Source: Calliopum simillimum | Taxonomy: Eukaryota; Arthropoda; Insecta; Diptera; Lauxaniidae | Assembly (NCBI GenBank): GCA_951812925.1 | Contig: OX638369.1 | Location: 28,880,392-28,944,391, forward strand | Reading direction: 5' to 3' | DNA length: 64,000 nucleotides | Shown: in pieces, positions 13,651 through 26,180 of the stretch | Position numbering within the stretch: position 1 is the stretch's first letter | Layout of the letters: each line of letters begins with the position of its first letter | Notes under the pieces: model-generated | Seen by the model: the letters and a program-made list of their open reading frames with translations, nothing else | Databases searched by the model: none | What the model was told of the DNA's origin: nothing | Position numbers and translations under genes: made by a program

Positions 13651-14825
13651 AAAATTTAAAGATCATAGTAATCCGGTTTTTCATTTATAATCATGACTTT
13701 AAACAGAGAAATAAAAAAAAAACTTAAAACGAATCAATCAAGCAACAAAATCAATGAAGAAATAATTTCAGTAAATTTTCAAACTTTCGAAAATTTTGCT
13801 ATGCCTCGCCTAAGCTATTTCCAAAGCTGCACAACTCTTAAAACACAAGTTTTTATTTTATGTTTTTTTATTTAATTTTTCAATTACTAAATCTTAGCAA
13901 TCAACTCTTGTCGGTGACTGCAGTAATTTATAGTTCGAAGCTTAAGCAAAAAACTTTTTTGCTAAACAATAAATGCTGTATGCAATGTGTGCACCCAGCT
14001 TGTGGCAAAAATCAAGGCTTTTTATGACTAATTTGTGCTTAGCGCTGCAAAAGAAAAAAGTAAGTTTTGCTTTTATCTCAAAGATTACACTCCAGCGGCT
14101 TATCTGCGGCGTAGCTTTAAGAAAAAAGATTTAAATAAAAAATAAAATAAAAAATAACAACATGCAGCTGAAATTATACAGCTGTAACTGTTGGTTTTAG
14201 AGATATAATTGCTTTGTGCAATCTTACATTTTCAATATGGCCAGAGCAATAACAATAGGCAACTTTACACAAAAAAAAAACAACTTTTCAAATGCAACTT
14301 TTTATTTTCTTGAATGACTGCATTTAATTTGCAGTTTGTTGTATATACTTTGTTTAACTTATGGTTTCTTTCACACAATTATTTGTCTTTATTTATTGCA
14401 TTTTAAGTAAATGCTTTTAATGAACATCTTTGAAATATGCATTATATGGATTATGGATTATAGTTTACGAAAGATGTTCCTTTTACTCCTATAAACTTTT
14501 TGTGTATACATCAATTTTGAAACAAATCAATCAAACATGATATTATTATAAAATTTGGATGCCTATTCAAATGTGTTCACCGGGAGCACTGAAAGATATG
14601 CCATTGCGCCACAATAACTCGAAAACTGTGTGGCAAGTTAAGATTTTTTCCTGCCCTTTTAATACAAAAATAATGTTAATACTGTCCTACAGTATCTACA
14701 ATCGCATTGTGTTGCTTACTTATAGAAAAATTTAATTTTCTATTCCCCTTAGGATTATCTATATATGGACATTTTCCAGGTGATGAACGGGACCATCATA
14801 CACATTCAAAGTGCACAAAAGTGGA
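13651..14825. other. AT-rich noncoding stretch
   Basis: No gene or recognisable element was seen. Short frames at 13693-13875 and 14707-14904 show no motif. Confidence 0.5.
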
Positions 14826-15253
14826 AGTAAAACATATTATTAGACGTATTTCTTTTGACGCGTATATACAATTGTGGATATTTTTAAATTGTTATAACTC
14901 ATGAACAGTGAGTCGGACAATAAAACTCTAAGGAACTTTTTTGTGAAGAATCACGTTATCTACAAAAACTTTTCATTTTATTTTTAAAAAAATTGATCTT
15001 TTAGGAGTTATTCTATAAAAACTGGTTAAGCGCCGATAAACGGCAAGAGATCACTCTTTTTTAAATAACTTCTAAATAGCAATTTTTTTTTACAAAAGAT
15101 TAAAATTATTTGTAGAGCATGTGGTTCGCAATGAAAAAGACACTAGGACTTTTCATCGTACGACTCACCGTTCATAAGTTATCGCAATTTGAAAATTACC
15201 ACAATTGTATATACGCGTCAAAAAAAACAGGCCTATTATTTTAGTTTTTACTT
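14826..15253. repeat. Foldback element with ~90 bp arms
   Basis: The left arm (about 14826-14915) and right arm (about 15166-15253) are inverted copies. They share TTTGACGCGTATATACAATTG with its complement, and AACTCATGAACAGTGAGTCG with CGACTCACCGTTCATAAGTT. The spacer of ~250 bp contains further inverted similarity (TGTAGAG/CTACAAA region). No ORF is present. It lies about 45 bp from the second copy of the 0.7 kb dispersed repeat. Confidence 0.65.
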
Positions 15254-15297
15254 TACATTATAGCTATAATTAGTGCCAACTTTAATAGCAGGCAAAG

Positions 15298-15985
15298 TCC
15301 TGGTTTAAGGACACACGAAAAAAAGACACAAAACGAACGTGACAAAAAGAAGTAGTTTTCGTGCCTATTCAAAAAAGGTCCGAATTCAGCGAAACAAGTC
15401 AGAATTTTTAGAATCTTATGCAATAATGTTACTTTATAATGTATTTTGTTTGATTCAATTATCTTCTGTACTCTTTTCTTTGTTTTGATCATAATCTGTA
15501 TCGATACGTGACAATATGAACGTGACATTTCTTCCACCATACAAATTTTAACTTGAAAATGTTTCAAAAAACCAGGATTTCCCAGTGAATGTTGGATCAC
15601 CTTATCTTGTTAAGTTGAGTTGGCATCATCACTTTTTCTAAAGGATGTCATTTGTCCCTATCGATTTTACACGTGTGTCAAATCTAATAAATTTTTAATT
15701 TAATTTTTAGGGGCGTGGCATGGCCTATTTTCTCAGGGAACATTATTTGTCTTGGCGTTCTGTATACACGTCTTAAATCTCATTCATGTGCTATAAATAC
15801 TTTTGAAGATTTGACAAAGTGAATCTTGTGAGGGCGTGATACCCCCATTTTTCCCAGTACACATTATTTGTCTTGGTGGTTTTTATATAAATATGAAAAC
15901 TCATCCATGTATGCTAAATATTTTCAGAGATATGATGATTTCAATTTTTTGGCTTGCGGAAGACCTTTTGGCTGAAATGGCGATA
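15298..15985. repeat. Dispersed repeat, copy 2 (direct repeat of 11321-12000)
   Basis: This is the second copy of the repeat that begins at 11321, in the same orientation and with many substitutions and small indels. The shared blocks keep their order up to the final GAGATATGATGATTT and CTTTTGGC(T/G)GAAATG segments. No coding function was recognised. Confidence 0.8.
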
Positions 15986-16104
15986 TACGAGTATGAAAGC
16001 TAATGTTTGTATGTTACTTTAGACTTCCGAACGGCTTAATCGATCACCTTGAAAGTTTATATTCATTAGTTTTTTCGGGTATGAAGCGTTTTTTTTTTTT
16101 TTTT

Positions 16105-16590
16105 TTTTCACCAAAGCGTCCCCACTTGGATAACGGAACAAAACATTTAATTTTTTTCGTGTTTTCTACGCTTTTATGGGAAGCATTTTTTCACCCAGGT
16201 CCCCATTCGGATGTCGGAAGCGAAAATAAATTTTTTTTAGTTTTTTTCATGTGTTCCACGCGTTATATGGCTTTTTACGACATTTAAGTGAAAAGAAAAA
16301 ATTATCACCAAGGGTCGCCCCCTCAGATTACGGAACCAAAAATTTTGAGAAAAGTTTTTTTCCTTTCTTTCATGATTTCCGGTTTATGACTTTTTACGAC
16401 ATTTTGGTGGAAAATATGATTTTCACCCAAAGGTCCCCACTTGGCTGTCGGAACTAAATATTAAAACATATTTTCTTTTTTTTTTCTTTTTTCGTGTTTT
16501 CTACGTGTTTTATGACATTTTAACATTTTAGGGGGGAAAAAATTTTTTTCACCCAGGGGTTCCCCCTTGGATGTCGGAACCAAAAATGTT
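16105..16590. repeat. Degenerate ~80-126 bp tandem repeat, five units
   Basis: Five units carry the landmark CACCC(A)(A)GG-TCCCC-TTGGATGTCGGAACCAAA or a variant, at about 16110, 16191, 16303, 16423 and 16549. Between them recur T-rich tracts with TTCGTGTTTTCTACG and TTTTACGACATTT-like segments. Open frames across it are by-products of the repeat. Confidence 0.65.
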
Positions 16591-17584
16591 TAAAAAATGC
16601 TAGTTTAGTATAATTTTAAAATGCTGACTTTCACTACAAAATTTTAGCGAAATTCTTATTTTTTTCCCAAAACTAAGAAAATTTGAATTTTCTTGAATTT
16701 GGTTTAATTTTATACACAAAAGTGTGTATAATTGTTGTTGATGCTGCTGTTGATGGTAAAGCCAGGTCAGGTAAACAACCTGATGATAAAATATTGCAGC
16801 TTAAGAATATGGCAACCAAAAAGAAGAACAAATAAAAAACATATTAGAATAGAAGAAAAAAAAAACGTAACAAATCCAGTGAACAAATGCGAACGGAGCA
16901 AACGTACGCCCGTACGTTAAGGAAAATAATAAAAACATTCACTCACGTGTAAAAATAAACAAAACGTCAGCGCGTTACCGTCGAAACGTCGATTTACGAT
17001 GCCAAGCACTCAATAAGCGAGCGAGCAGCAACCGCTGCTGGGAACAACGCTAGTCTGAGGCAACGATAGGTTGGTGGGTGTAAAAAAATTCAAAAAAATT
17101 CAAAAAAATTCCAAGGGGGTTGATGTATTTGCTCTGAGGTTAACTAAAGAAGTTTTTCTACCTTTAGTTGTTGTTGTTGCTGTTTTTGTTGTCGTTGTTG
17201 ACGGCTGATGCACGATTGACGATGCACGTTGTGTTGTTTGCTGCATGGTTGCTTGCTTGCTCGCCTGCCTTCGACAAGTTCAACATTTTTGGGGCATTAA
17301 CCTGTGCATTGTCGATGTTGTTGTTGTTGTTTTTGTGTTATATTTATTTAGATTGCCGATTGTTGTTGTTGTTGTTTTCGCTTTCTTATGCAATTTTAAG
17401 AGAATTTCGTGGGCATTCATTGATTGTTATTACTCTGCTGCTATGAAATTTTTTGCAATTTTTGCCAAGATTTCATTAAAAGTATTGGGATGATTGCACA
17501 TGGTGATTATGTTGTTTGATTAAGTGATTTTTGGGAAAATTTTCTATTTTCAATAGAGAATAGAGGTCTCAACGTTTTTTGAAT
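16591..17584. other. Noncoding stretch with GTT and short direct repeats
   Basis: No gene was recognised. GTTGTTGTT runs occur near 17168 and 17320-17375, and AAAAAAATTC is repeated in tandem at 17080-17112. A slightly GC-richer patch at about 16880-17060 has CGTACG and CGTCGA-like motifs but no convincing frame. Confidence 0.5.
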
Positions 17585-18835
17585 TTTACATAATATATTG
17601 ATTTTTCCAATAATTTCGACTTTTTTCAACATATTTTGATTTTTTTACATTTCTCCACTTTTTTTTTACATTTTTCGTCTTTTTTTTAAATTTTTCGACC
17701 TTTTTTTTGTTTTCCGAATTTTTTTTACATTTTTCCACTTTTTTTTTTTCATTTTTCGATTTTATTATAAATTTTTCCACTTTTTTACAGATTCCCACTT
17801 TTTTTTACATTTTTCCACTTTTTTACTTTGACTTTTTTTACATTTTTCGAATTTTTTACATTTTTCGACTTTTATTACATTTTTCCACTTTTCTACATTT
17901 TCCAATTTTTTTAAATTTTTCGACTTTTTTTTTACATTTTCGACTTTTTTTTATATTTTTCGACTTTTTTTTATATTTATCGACTTTTTTGCATTTTTTC
18001 CCCTTTTTTTACATTTTTTGACATTTTTTTACATTTTCCGACTTTTTTACATCTTGTCACTTTTTTAACATTTTTCGACTTTATTTACATTTTTCCACTT
18101 TTTTTACATTTTTCGACTTTTTTTACATTTTCCCATTTTTTTTTACATTTTTCCACTTTATTTACATTTTTCGACTTTTTTGACGCCTTTCTTTAAATTT
18201 TTCCATTTTTTTTACATTTTTCGACTTTTTTTACATTTTCCACTTTTTTTTACATTTTTCCACTTTTTTACTTTGACTTTTTTTACATTTTTCGACTATT
18301 TTACATTTTTCGAATTTTTTACATTTTTCGACTTTTATTACATTTTTTTACTTTTTTACATTTTTCCACTTTCTTTACATTTTTCCACTTTTTTTACATT
18401 TATCGACTTTTTTACATTTTTCGACTTTCTTTACATTTTTCCACTTTCTTTGCATTTTTCAACTTCTTTTACATTTTTCGACTATTTTACATTTTTCGAA
18501 TTTTTTACATTTTTCGACTTTTATTACATTTTTTTACTTTTTTACATTTTTCCACTTTCTTTACATTTTTCCACTTTTTTTACATTTATCGACTTTTTTA
18601 CATTTTTCGACTTTCTTCACATTTTTCCACTTTTTTACATTTTTCGACTTTTTTGTACATTTTTCGACTTTTTTTACATATATCCACTTTGTTTACATTC
18701 TTCGACTTTTTTACATTTTTCGACTTTTTTACATTTTTCGACTTTTTTCCATTTTTTCACTTTTTTTACATTTTTCGATTTGTGCAACATTTTTGGACCT
18801 TCGACATTTTTTTTACTTTTCATAATTTTTTCACT
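17585..18835. repeat. Pyrimidine-rich minisatellite, ~18-20 bp unit, with 186 bp higher-order repeat
   Basis: Roughly 60 diverged copies of TTTTTTACATTTTTCGACT or TTTTTTACATTTTTCCACT fill about 1.25 kb. Purines are nearly confined to single A and G positions on the plus strand, giving strong strand asymmetry. Within it, a block of about 150 bp starting with GACTATTTTACATTTTTCGA recurs nearly unchanged at 18294 and 18480, a 186 bp higher-order period. The long plus-strand frames here (for example 18180-18839) encode only Phe/Thr/His/Tyr-rich repeats and are not genes. Confidence 0.9.
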
Positions 18836-21639
18836 CTAAATTATATCCTTAGCTGATCATGGAGTTTTCTATCAAGTAAGGATTCAGTGTAATTCTAGCT
18901 TGAAAGGGCCGAAAACGCTGTTTTCAGCTGCATGATTCATACACAGGAAATATAGTTATTCATTTTTGAAATTGGCATTCTATAGCTATACCTAAACTTC
19001 CTCACTAAACTATAGCTCCAGAGTTTTCGAACTGATTGCTTACTTTATGATTGAACAATATTTGTATGGAGTTGAAATATCACAACTACAGTTGGCGATA
19101 GCTGGATAAGGAAGTATCTAATTCAAAAACTTGAAAGGTAAAAATTAATGAAAAAAAACAGAACAATATGACGCCATTGAGAAAAATGTTTCACACTACT
19201 TCAAATGTGTCTCAGATCAACCATTTTAGCACTCTGAAGTGGAACTCCCTTAAACCCTGAGTGGGTAGAAAGAAAAAGCCAATTTCGGATACGTAAATCG
19301 GAGGTATCAAGTCTTTATAATCAGATATGAAGAAACCTTTGTTCTGGTTCTGGTGCAAATTTAATGAAAAAGTTTTTGTTTACTTTCAATATCTTCTTTT
19401 AAACAGATTTCAAAACCAATACGTTCAGGTCGTTTTCTGCATTTTACAGGTCTTCCGTGTTTTGTTTGTGAATATTTATAATTTGCTTGATTCAACCATT
19501 GCAGTATCTGGTAAGACCAAAAAACAATTTTCTCTCATTTCAATTGTTTACAAAACTCGAAAACTTTTAATGTTTTACTTCCTCCAGCGCAATGCAGCAA
19601 ATGTTTCATTTTTTTTAAAGTCAATTCCACTAATAAAAATAGCAATTAATTTTAAAGCAGAAGGAAAAAAAACAAACTCAAAGTATTAAGTGCATGTGTT
19701 TGTGATTTTAAACGCTGCGCAGCACAAGCTTGAAGTTTCAGTTGTTGATGACGATCATCCTCATCATCGTCATCATCATTTTCAACATGCTGCCATGGCG
19801 CGTGTCTACGCTGCTGTGATTGTTACTGCATTTCTTTCTCTTTACGTACTCCAAGTAGTTTGGAGCACATTGATGATTTCTCATTCGCCTGCAGCAGCAT
19901 CATTTCAAGTGCTTCCTTTATCCGAGTGTATCTGTTTTTATTGGTTGATTTTTGTTTTCTGATTTTTATGTTTTGTATAGACAACGTATGTTTCTTTTTG
20001 TAGCTAAGCAATAAATCCATGAAATATTATTGCATTTGTAATGCTGTAATTCAAAGATATTTTCTCATTTATCTGGATTTTTTTATTATTTTGTTTTATG
20101 CATTTTGCAATGTATTGCTTGTAGAAATTGGTTTTATCAAAATTTTTCCTTCGTAAACTTTTCTCGATTATTAATTGACAATTTTTTGTTTTTAATTATT
20201 TTGAGAATTACATAGCTTTATATGGGAATTAAAATTGGTAATCGTTAAATATCTGTTCCAATTAAGTTTCATTTAAAAAGTAGGTAATACGTATACTGTG
20301 AACTTGAGTTTTCAATAAAAAGTTAGAATGTCATAAAAATAGTTTATACACTATATTTGACTTCTTACTATCAGATTCAATAGTAACGCTAGTCTGTACT
20401 GACAATTTGTTGTAGAAGCAATGATCCACTAAGTGTACTTAGCAAAAAAAAAACGTTAAAAATAATGTGATATTACCATTAAAATAAGTCAATGGGCTCC
20501 GTCAGGCTTATATTTGGTACGGTTTGAGTGGTGGCTTAGCAAATGATGATAAAAGCCTTATTAGCACAGATAGTGCCATTGGCGCTCCGCCAAAAATCAC
20601 GTTTTTACCCAAAACTTAGTGTTTTTTGTTTTTTACTCGGCATGGGGGACTTAAATTAAAAAAAAAAAAAAACATCAAAAGCAAAGTCGATTTATTTTTT
20701 GTCAAGGAAGTTGCTTGAAATTTTGCAGAAATTGACGACCTGTTTTGTGGGCGTAAAGAGTGATTTAGACTTTTTAACCCATTCTGTCGCCACGACCCAA
20801 TAACGATTTTTCTGAATTTTACTCTAAAATATTTGGAATGGTGCCCCATAACATATCTAATACTTCTGAAATATGTGCTCTCCTGTATATTATCGGAAAT
20901 CTCGATTTTCCCAGAATTTTTAAATTAAAACCACTTCGAGACACACTCTCAGGTCGAAATTTTTTTTCTTCACCTATTGGGAATTTCATTTTATACGTCT
21001 AGAAATATATTCCACCATATTTGGTTATTGAACATAAAAAAAAAAAATTTTTTAAGACCTGAGTCATATATTTTCGGATATGCCAATATGTGATCGCACT
21101 GGATGGTAGGTGGGTAGTCAGGGAATATAGCCCCCAAATATCGTTTAAAAAGATAGTCCAAAGAATATTTACATCCAGTTTGTTCTATTGGGGTAGTTAA
21201 GCAGAGAGCCAATACCAGTATCGCTGAATTTGGTCAGATCATTGAAAAAGGGCCCTCAATCTGGCCCTACATAAAGTGGAGCAGTTGCAAAAAAAGTGTC
21301 CGAGAGATTTCTTGTCCATCTATGCAACTCCAAAAGAAGGAAATATTTAGTCTATCCGCTTGCTTACCGATGGCTTAGAGAAAACCGCAACGATTCTTGC
21401 AATATCAGTGAAGTTTTTGGATGGATTTGATGTTTTCTAAATGAAAACTAGATTGCTTTGGATTTTTTTTTGCATTCCACAACTAGCGTTGATTTAGCTG
21501 TTATTGAGTTGAACGCCTTGATATAGACTTGACTGTAAGAGAAGGTCGCCACTTATCTAAAACTATAATTTTGAGAATAGAATAAACTTTTGTCTGTAAG
21601 ACGCTAGCTGAATTGTATAAGCGAAAAGATTGAGATGAA
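18836..21639. other. AT-rich noncoding stretch
   Basis: No gene was recognised. Open frames at 19327-19689 and 19690-19962 lack known motifs; the second includes a CATCAT-type His run. A small inverted repeat at about 20948-21065 pairs TCAGGTC plus a T tract with an A tract plus GACCTGA. Nothing else could be assigned. Confidence 0.5.
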
Positions 21640-21800
21640 TTGAGATCATTTGAAAAATATACTAGCACCCATGCCACAGTCCATTTTCGAGTAATCAGAT
21701 CTTCCTATTAAATTCTTTCGGGAAACCACAGACCTAAGTTTTTGCAAAAATTTAGTATCAGGTAAATGAGTTCCGTACCATAAAGACAATATATTTGAAA
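21640..21800. repeat. Diverged direct repeat, left copy
   Basis: This stretch matches 22625-22810 in the same orientation. Shared blocks are GCCACAGTCCAT, ATTCTTTC-GGAAACCACA or variant, and a trailing AAAATTTA region. The two copies flank the LINE fragment at 21874-22600. Identity of the family is unknown. Confidence 0.45.
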
Positions 21801-21873
21801 CAATTACATATATTAATGGTGCATTTTTACTATCGTTTCAATGGTATAAAAGCATTGTCAAAAACTGAAGTAA

Positions 21874-21892
21874 TTAGGTTAGGTTAGGTTAG
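21874..21892 (-). repeat. Short pentamer tail at LINE 3' end
   Basis: About three AACCT units on the minus strand (AGGTT on the plus strand) close the LINE fragment. Many fly non-LTR elements end in short tandem repeats rather than poly(A). The resemblance to the insect TTAGG telomere repeat is probably incidental here. Confidence 0.6.
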
Positions 21893-22600
21893 ATCCGGGA
21901 GATGAACATGTTGTCTTCATTAACTTAGGCCTCGAGAAAGGGCCCATTGTATACCCGATACTAAAAGCTTTAGCAGAGAAAGTCTAAGAGAACCACTTGG
22001 ATGTACATATATACTTCCATATGGATTTAAGACAAAGCTCAGACAGTGCGTCAAGCGATTCCAAATTGAAATGACCAAAATTCTTTCTACGTCTAAGCGC
22101 AAGCGCTGGACATTCACAAAAGAAATGAAAGACTGTTTCTTCCATATCAGGGTCTCTACAACTTCTACAAAGGTCGCCAATGTTTGAGAAACCTAAACGA
22201 GATGCATGGATTCCCATGGCACAATGTCCAGTAATAGCACCGATTAAGATCCGTACATTATGTTTCTCCATTGCTATTAAAAACTTAGTACGATTTATAC
22301 TATATGATGGCCAAATAGATCTTATATGATTGCAAGTTTGAAGATTTGACCATCTAGAATTAGCAAGCTGGATACATTTATTTTCGATTTTTCCCTTGAT
22401 TACGCTAATGGGTTTTTTTATTGAAAGGTCAGCCAAAAGGGCATTTTGGTTTGACCCTATTTTAGCCAGTTCATCTGCAATTTTGTTGTCCTCGAAATTA
22501 CTATGACCTGGAACCCAGCAAAGTGTTAAATTATAGTCCTCGCTAATATCGCAAAGGATATTTCTACAGCTTAACACAAGTTTTTTGAAGTAATTGAATA
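21874..22600 (-). pseudogene. 5'-truncated LOA/I-type LINE: RNase H end plus Cys-rich C-terminus
   Basis: The minus-strand frame from about 22577 down to the TAG at 21984 (about 197 codons) is the C-terminal end of a non-LTR retrotransposon ORF2. Visible are the RNase H motif WVPGHSN, the acidic site in KIADELAK and, after a spacer, CRSCRD...EETVFHFFCECPAL. That last segment is the Cys/His cluster that follows RNase H in LOA- and I-like elements, where the RNase H domain helps degrade the RNA template. Translation has no ATG at the upstream end; a GTG is the first apparent start, and the frame simply enters at the truncation near 22600. A ~90 bp 3' region is followed by a tail of AACCT units on the minus strand (21874-21892). 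Being cut off before reverse transcriptase, it is a dead copy. Confidence 0.85.
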
Positions 22601-22624
22601 AACAAAAAAATTTTGCTAAATTGA

Positions 22625-22810
22625 GGTTTTTGAAAATACACCTGAATCTACGCCACAGTCCATATTGAAGCCAAATAAGCGAAATTTAGGATAAGCGTAA
22701 TGTCTTCCCTTTTAGTTCTTTCTGGAAACCACACTCGAAAGTTTCTCTTAAAATTTATTATGGGGCAGAAGGTCCACGTACTATTAAAACATTATATTTG
22801 TATCAAGTAC
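22625..22810. repeat. Diverged direct repeat, right copy
   Basis: This is the right-hand partner of 21640-21800, in the same orientation, with GCCACAGTCCAT and TTCTTTCTGGAAACCACA. It begins close to the truncation point of the intervening LINE, consistent with the LINE having inserted into or between older repeats. Confidence 0.45.
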
Positions 22811-25349
22811 GAGTCTACGAATGATTGATTGAAGGGTATAGTAGAATGATCCAATAGTAATTTCTATTAGCACGTTAATAGTTTGTTTCTTGAGTATACC
22901 ATTAATATAATAGTATGTCTTATAATTTGTACTATTGAATTAATCAAATATTAACATATTGTTACTGTAAAATCAAAAAAAGAAAGTGTTTTTCAGTACA
23001 AATTTGTGAGAGAGAAACGTTGGAAACTTTTCAAAAGACAAAATTTTTGGTTTTAATATTTTTCTTTATATTTTTTTTTTTCATCTCTAACTTTAAATTC
23101 TTATTTTGCAAAGTACTTTTTGTTAAAATTTTTTGTGCAGAAAATCCTCCCTGTCATTTTGTCATCAGCTGAATTTTATTTAACTTGTTGTACTACAGCT
23201 AATTAATTTGTATACTTTTTGTTGCATTTCCATTGATAAAAAAAACACTGGCAACACTGCTTAACTACTGCTACAGCATTATAATGCTGTAACAGTAATT
23301 TTTCTTTGTTACTATTACGAAGAGCATTATTTTTGTAGTTGTTGGTGATTCTGTTTTATTTTTGTATTTTTTGCCACAATCTGTTGCACGCATGATTTAA
23401 ACTGTAATTTGTTTAAACATACTCGGATATATGTAAGTTGAAGTATGTGTGCTTATACATATACAATTACATGTATCTAAATGTATGTGACAAGTGAAAA
23501 GAAAAAAATGCTTGGTAAATTTTGTTATTTTAAAACTATGCACCTAAAATGTTGTTTTCATGTAGTCGTCTCTGCTGTCCATGTTAAATCACAGCTGACC
23601 AAAAAGTTTTCAACATTTGACGCTGTTTCTGCCACACAATTTGGTAACCCACAAAATTGTTAGGTGAAAGAAAGGTACAAATGTTTTAAGCCCGAGTTGT
23701 AAGTTTTATGCCATAAAGTGGAAAAGTTTTATATTTACCTCAACAGAATGCGACACTTTAAGTCAAATGGTATTTGACAAAATACACAACACAAGTCATA
23801 TGTAGAGTGTATTTTTGGGGAAAGAAAAATTTACCTGAAAAGAAAAAGAGAAAACAAATAGTTATTTATTTTGAATAAAATTATGTATTTCTTAAAAGAA
23901 AACGTTTTTTGAAAATTTTATTAAAATAAAAAATTAATTATTTTGCTAAAAGTATGATATGTTGGGTTAGATGATAAATGATGTAAATATTTGTCTGTAA
24001 ATTATTGTCTGTTCCCAAACACAAATAAAAATTTAAAAATAATATGTTTTTGTTTTTCAATTCAACTGACATTTGTCTCATATTTCCTTCTATAAACACT
24101 TGCTAATGAGTTATTGTTATGCTAAATCATCTTCAGCCATAATTACACTTCATTCAGACTGTATTCTCATCACTAAACCGCTTAAAAGTGAATGCTAACA
24201 AAAAGTACATAAATTATGTGAGAAAATTGTAAAAAAATTTTCCCCAACTTGCGTAAGTAAACAGTGTGAAGAACGCAACAGCATTCGTGAAGTATAACGT
24301 TACACATGCGCAGTAGCAAATGTACGCGCGCGCATTCTCTTTCTCCACAGAAGACATAAATCAAACAAAAAACGACTGCCTATGAAATATGTGGCATCTG
24401 AAGTTTAGCTGCGTGTGAGTGCCATCAGATTACGAGTAAAAACAAACCACTGTGTGGTATGTAATACGCGCTATACGTTACAAAGCGCGTAATATGACCC
24501 AGTTTTATGCTAAAGAGAAAATTGGGCCGAAAAACTTAAACGCACCAACTACACACAGAAATTAAATACACAGGAAATCCAAAGAATAAAGAAATAAAGT
24601 GAAAAAATCAACAAAAACATGAAAACCAAAACAAATAATGTAAATTAAAATGAAAATCAATATTGAAGCACGATTTGGAACACGATAAGTAAATAATTAA
24701 TATGAGACGGCCACACGAATAAATTGAAAAAAAAAACCATTACAAAGAAAGAGAAATAATGAAAAACAATTGAAAGCAATAAAACAAAAAAGAAATACAA
24801 TAAACTTTGTATATTTATGCCGAAACACGTACAACAAGACTATTAAGAAAAAATTAAGAAAAAAAAAGCGCATCAAATTTGTTTAATATTTTGTCTACAA
24901 ATGAATTCATGCCGACATGATTGAAATTTAAAAGTCAGCTAAATGATACTAAATTTGCTTGATTTATGAGTTTCTAAATTTTTAAAAAATAAAACTAAAT
25001 AAAAATTTAAATCATTCGTTTGATATTTAATATTTGGGATCTTAGCAAAAAGAATATTGCGAGAACACTTCAAATAGAATTATAATATTGTGTTTTAAAT
25101 TGAATTTAATATGCCAACAAGAATCATAAAGAAAAATTTTTGGGGTCCTAAGCGAAAATCCATAGGCTTATAAGTACCCCATCTGACCAGTGCTTAAAAT
25201 TCGATGAGTTTGCTTTAATTACTTTTAAAATTCTAATTAAGATTTAAATGTCAGTTTGTTGTCTGTGAAAATCCATATAACTGTGCTGGAGGTGCCATTC
25301 TCTAGACTTTTTTTTAACACATGATTCTAAAGCGTGATTTAAACCTGGC
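22811..25349. other. AT-rich noncoding stretch
   Basis: No gene was recognised. A hairpin-like GCATTATAATGC occurs near 23276, and a CGCGCTATACG...AAAGCGCG inverted pair near 24468-24490. Long A-rich runs fill 24530-24880. Short frames have no known motif. Confidence 0.5.
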
Positions 25350-25795
25350 TAGGGATTTCAGTCCCGGGATCCCGGGATACGAGCCTTTTTGCAGTCCCGA
25401 AAATCCCGGGATCAGTGCTACCAGTCCCGGGATTTCTTTTGTAATTTTTTTGTTTTAAATAACAGAAAAATTAAACAGAGATAAAACGTATTCTCTCTAG
25501 ATTTGAAACTGAAATTTCTTGCGAAATTGAGAACAATAGCCATAAAATAAACGCAGTAAAAAAACTTGAAAAAAAAATTAAATCCAGTTTTGAATAACAC
25601 ATCAAAAAATTAATTTTCTAGAAAGTCTTATAATTTATTCGACGTTTTAATGAAAGAAATTGATATATTTTGTGATGGTGGTGATAGGAGTTATTTCCTC
25701 TAGAAAACTTTAGATTATAATCGATAGATAATTTTCTTTCTTCAATTCAACTAACAAGTGTTGAATTAGAAATATACTTTTCGTGTGCTGGCTAT

Positions 25796-26180
25796 GTATC
25801 TGTGGACTTTTGACAAAACAACCTAACTCGAAATGGAACTTTTCAGGAGAGCTTGAAAACTGATTAACTACTTTTCAATAATGTGGATCAATTTGGTTGA
25901 AGCAGCGTTGAATCTCCTTTTTTCATACATTTTTACTAATCTTAAAGTGTGAGCTGTCAAGTTATTATCTTTTTTGGTTCATAACACTTCACCGCACGAA
26001 TAGCGCTAAGTTCAAATCTTTCGTGATCTATGGGACACCTTTATATCCCTGGAACAAGAAATTATAGAGACATGTCGATTATACTAATAGAAGCGTCTTT
26101 AAATTTTATATTTAATACTAAAATCCAGGAGAATTTTCTTATCTGGACGTAGGTTGTTTTGTCAAAAGTCCATAGATATG
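25796..26180. mobile_element. Nested ~385 bp element with ~30 bp TIRs
   Basis: GTGGACTTTTGACAAAACAA and CCTA follow at about 25801-25825, and the inverted copy TAGGTTGTTTTGTCAAAAGT plus CC lies at about 26150-26172. The interior has no ORF. It sits inside the hAT-type element, so it inserted later. The superfamily is not clear. Confidence 0.55.

Noticed and set aside
17707..18856. Long plus-strand frames of up to 219 codons
   Set aside because: They are translations of the T-rich minisatellite (Phe/Thr/Ile/His repeats) with no start context or motif.
19690..19962. 90-codon frame with a His-rich run and hydrophobic stretch
   Set aside because: The His run comes from a CATCAT repeat; no splice or start context and no family match.
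21874..21892. TTAGG-like units as an interstitial telomere
   Set aside because: Only about three units at the 3' end of a LINE; flies generally lack TTAGG telomeres.
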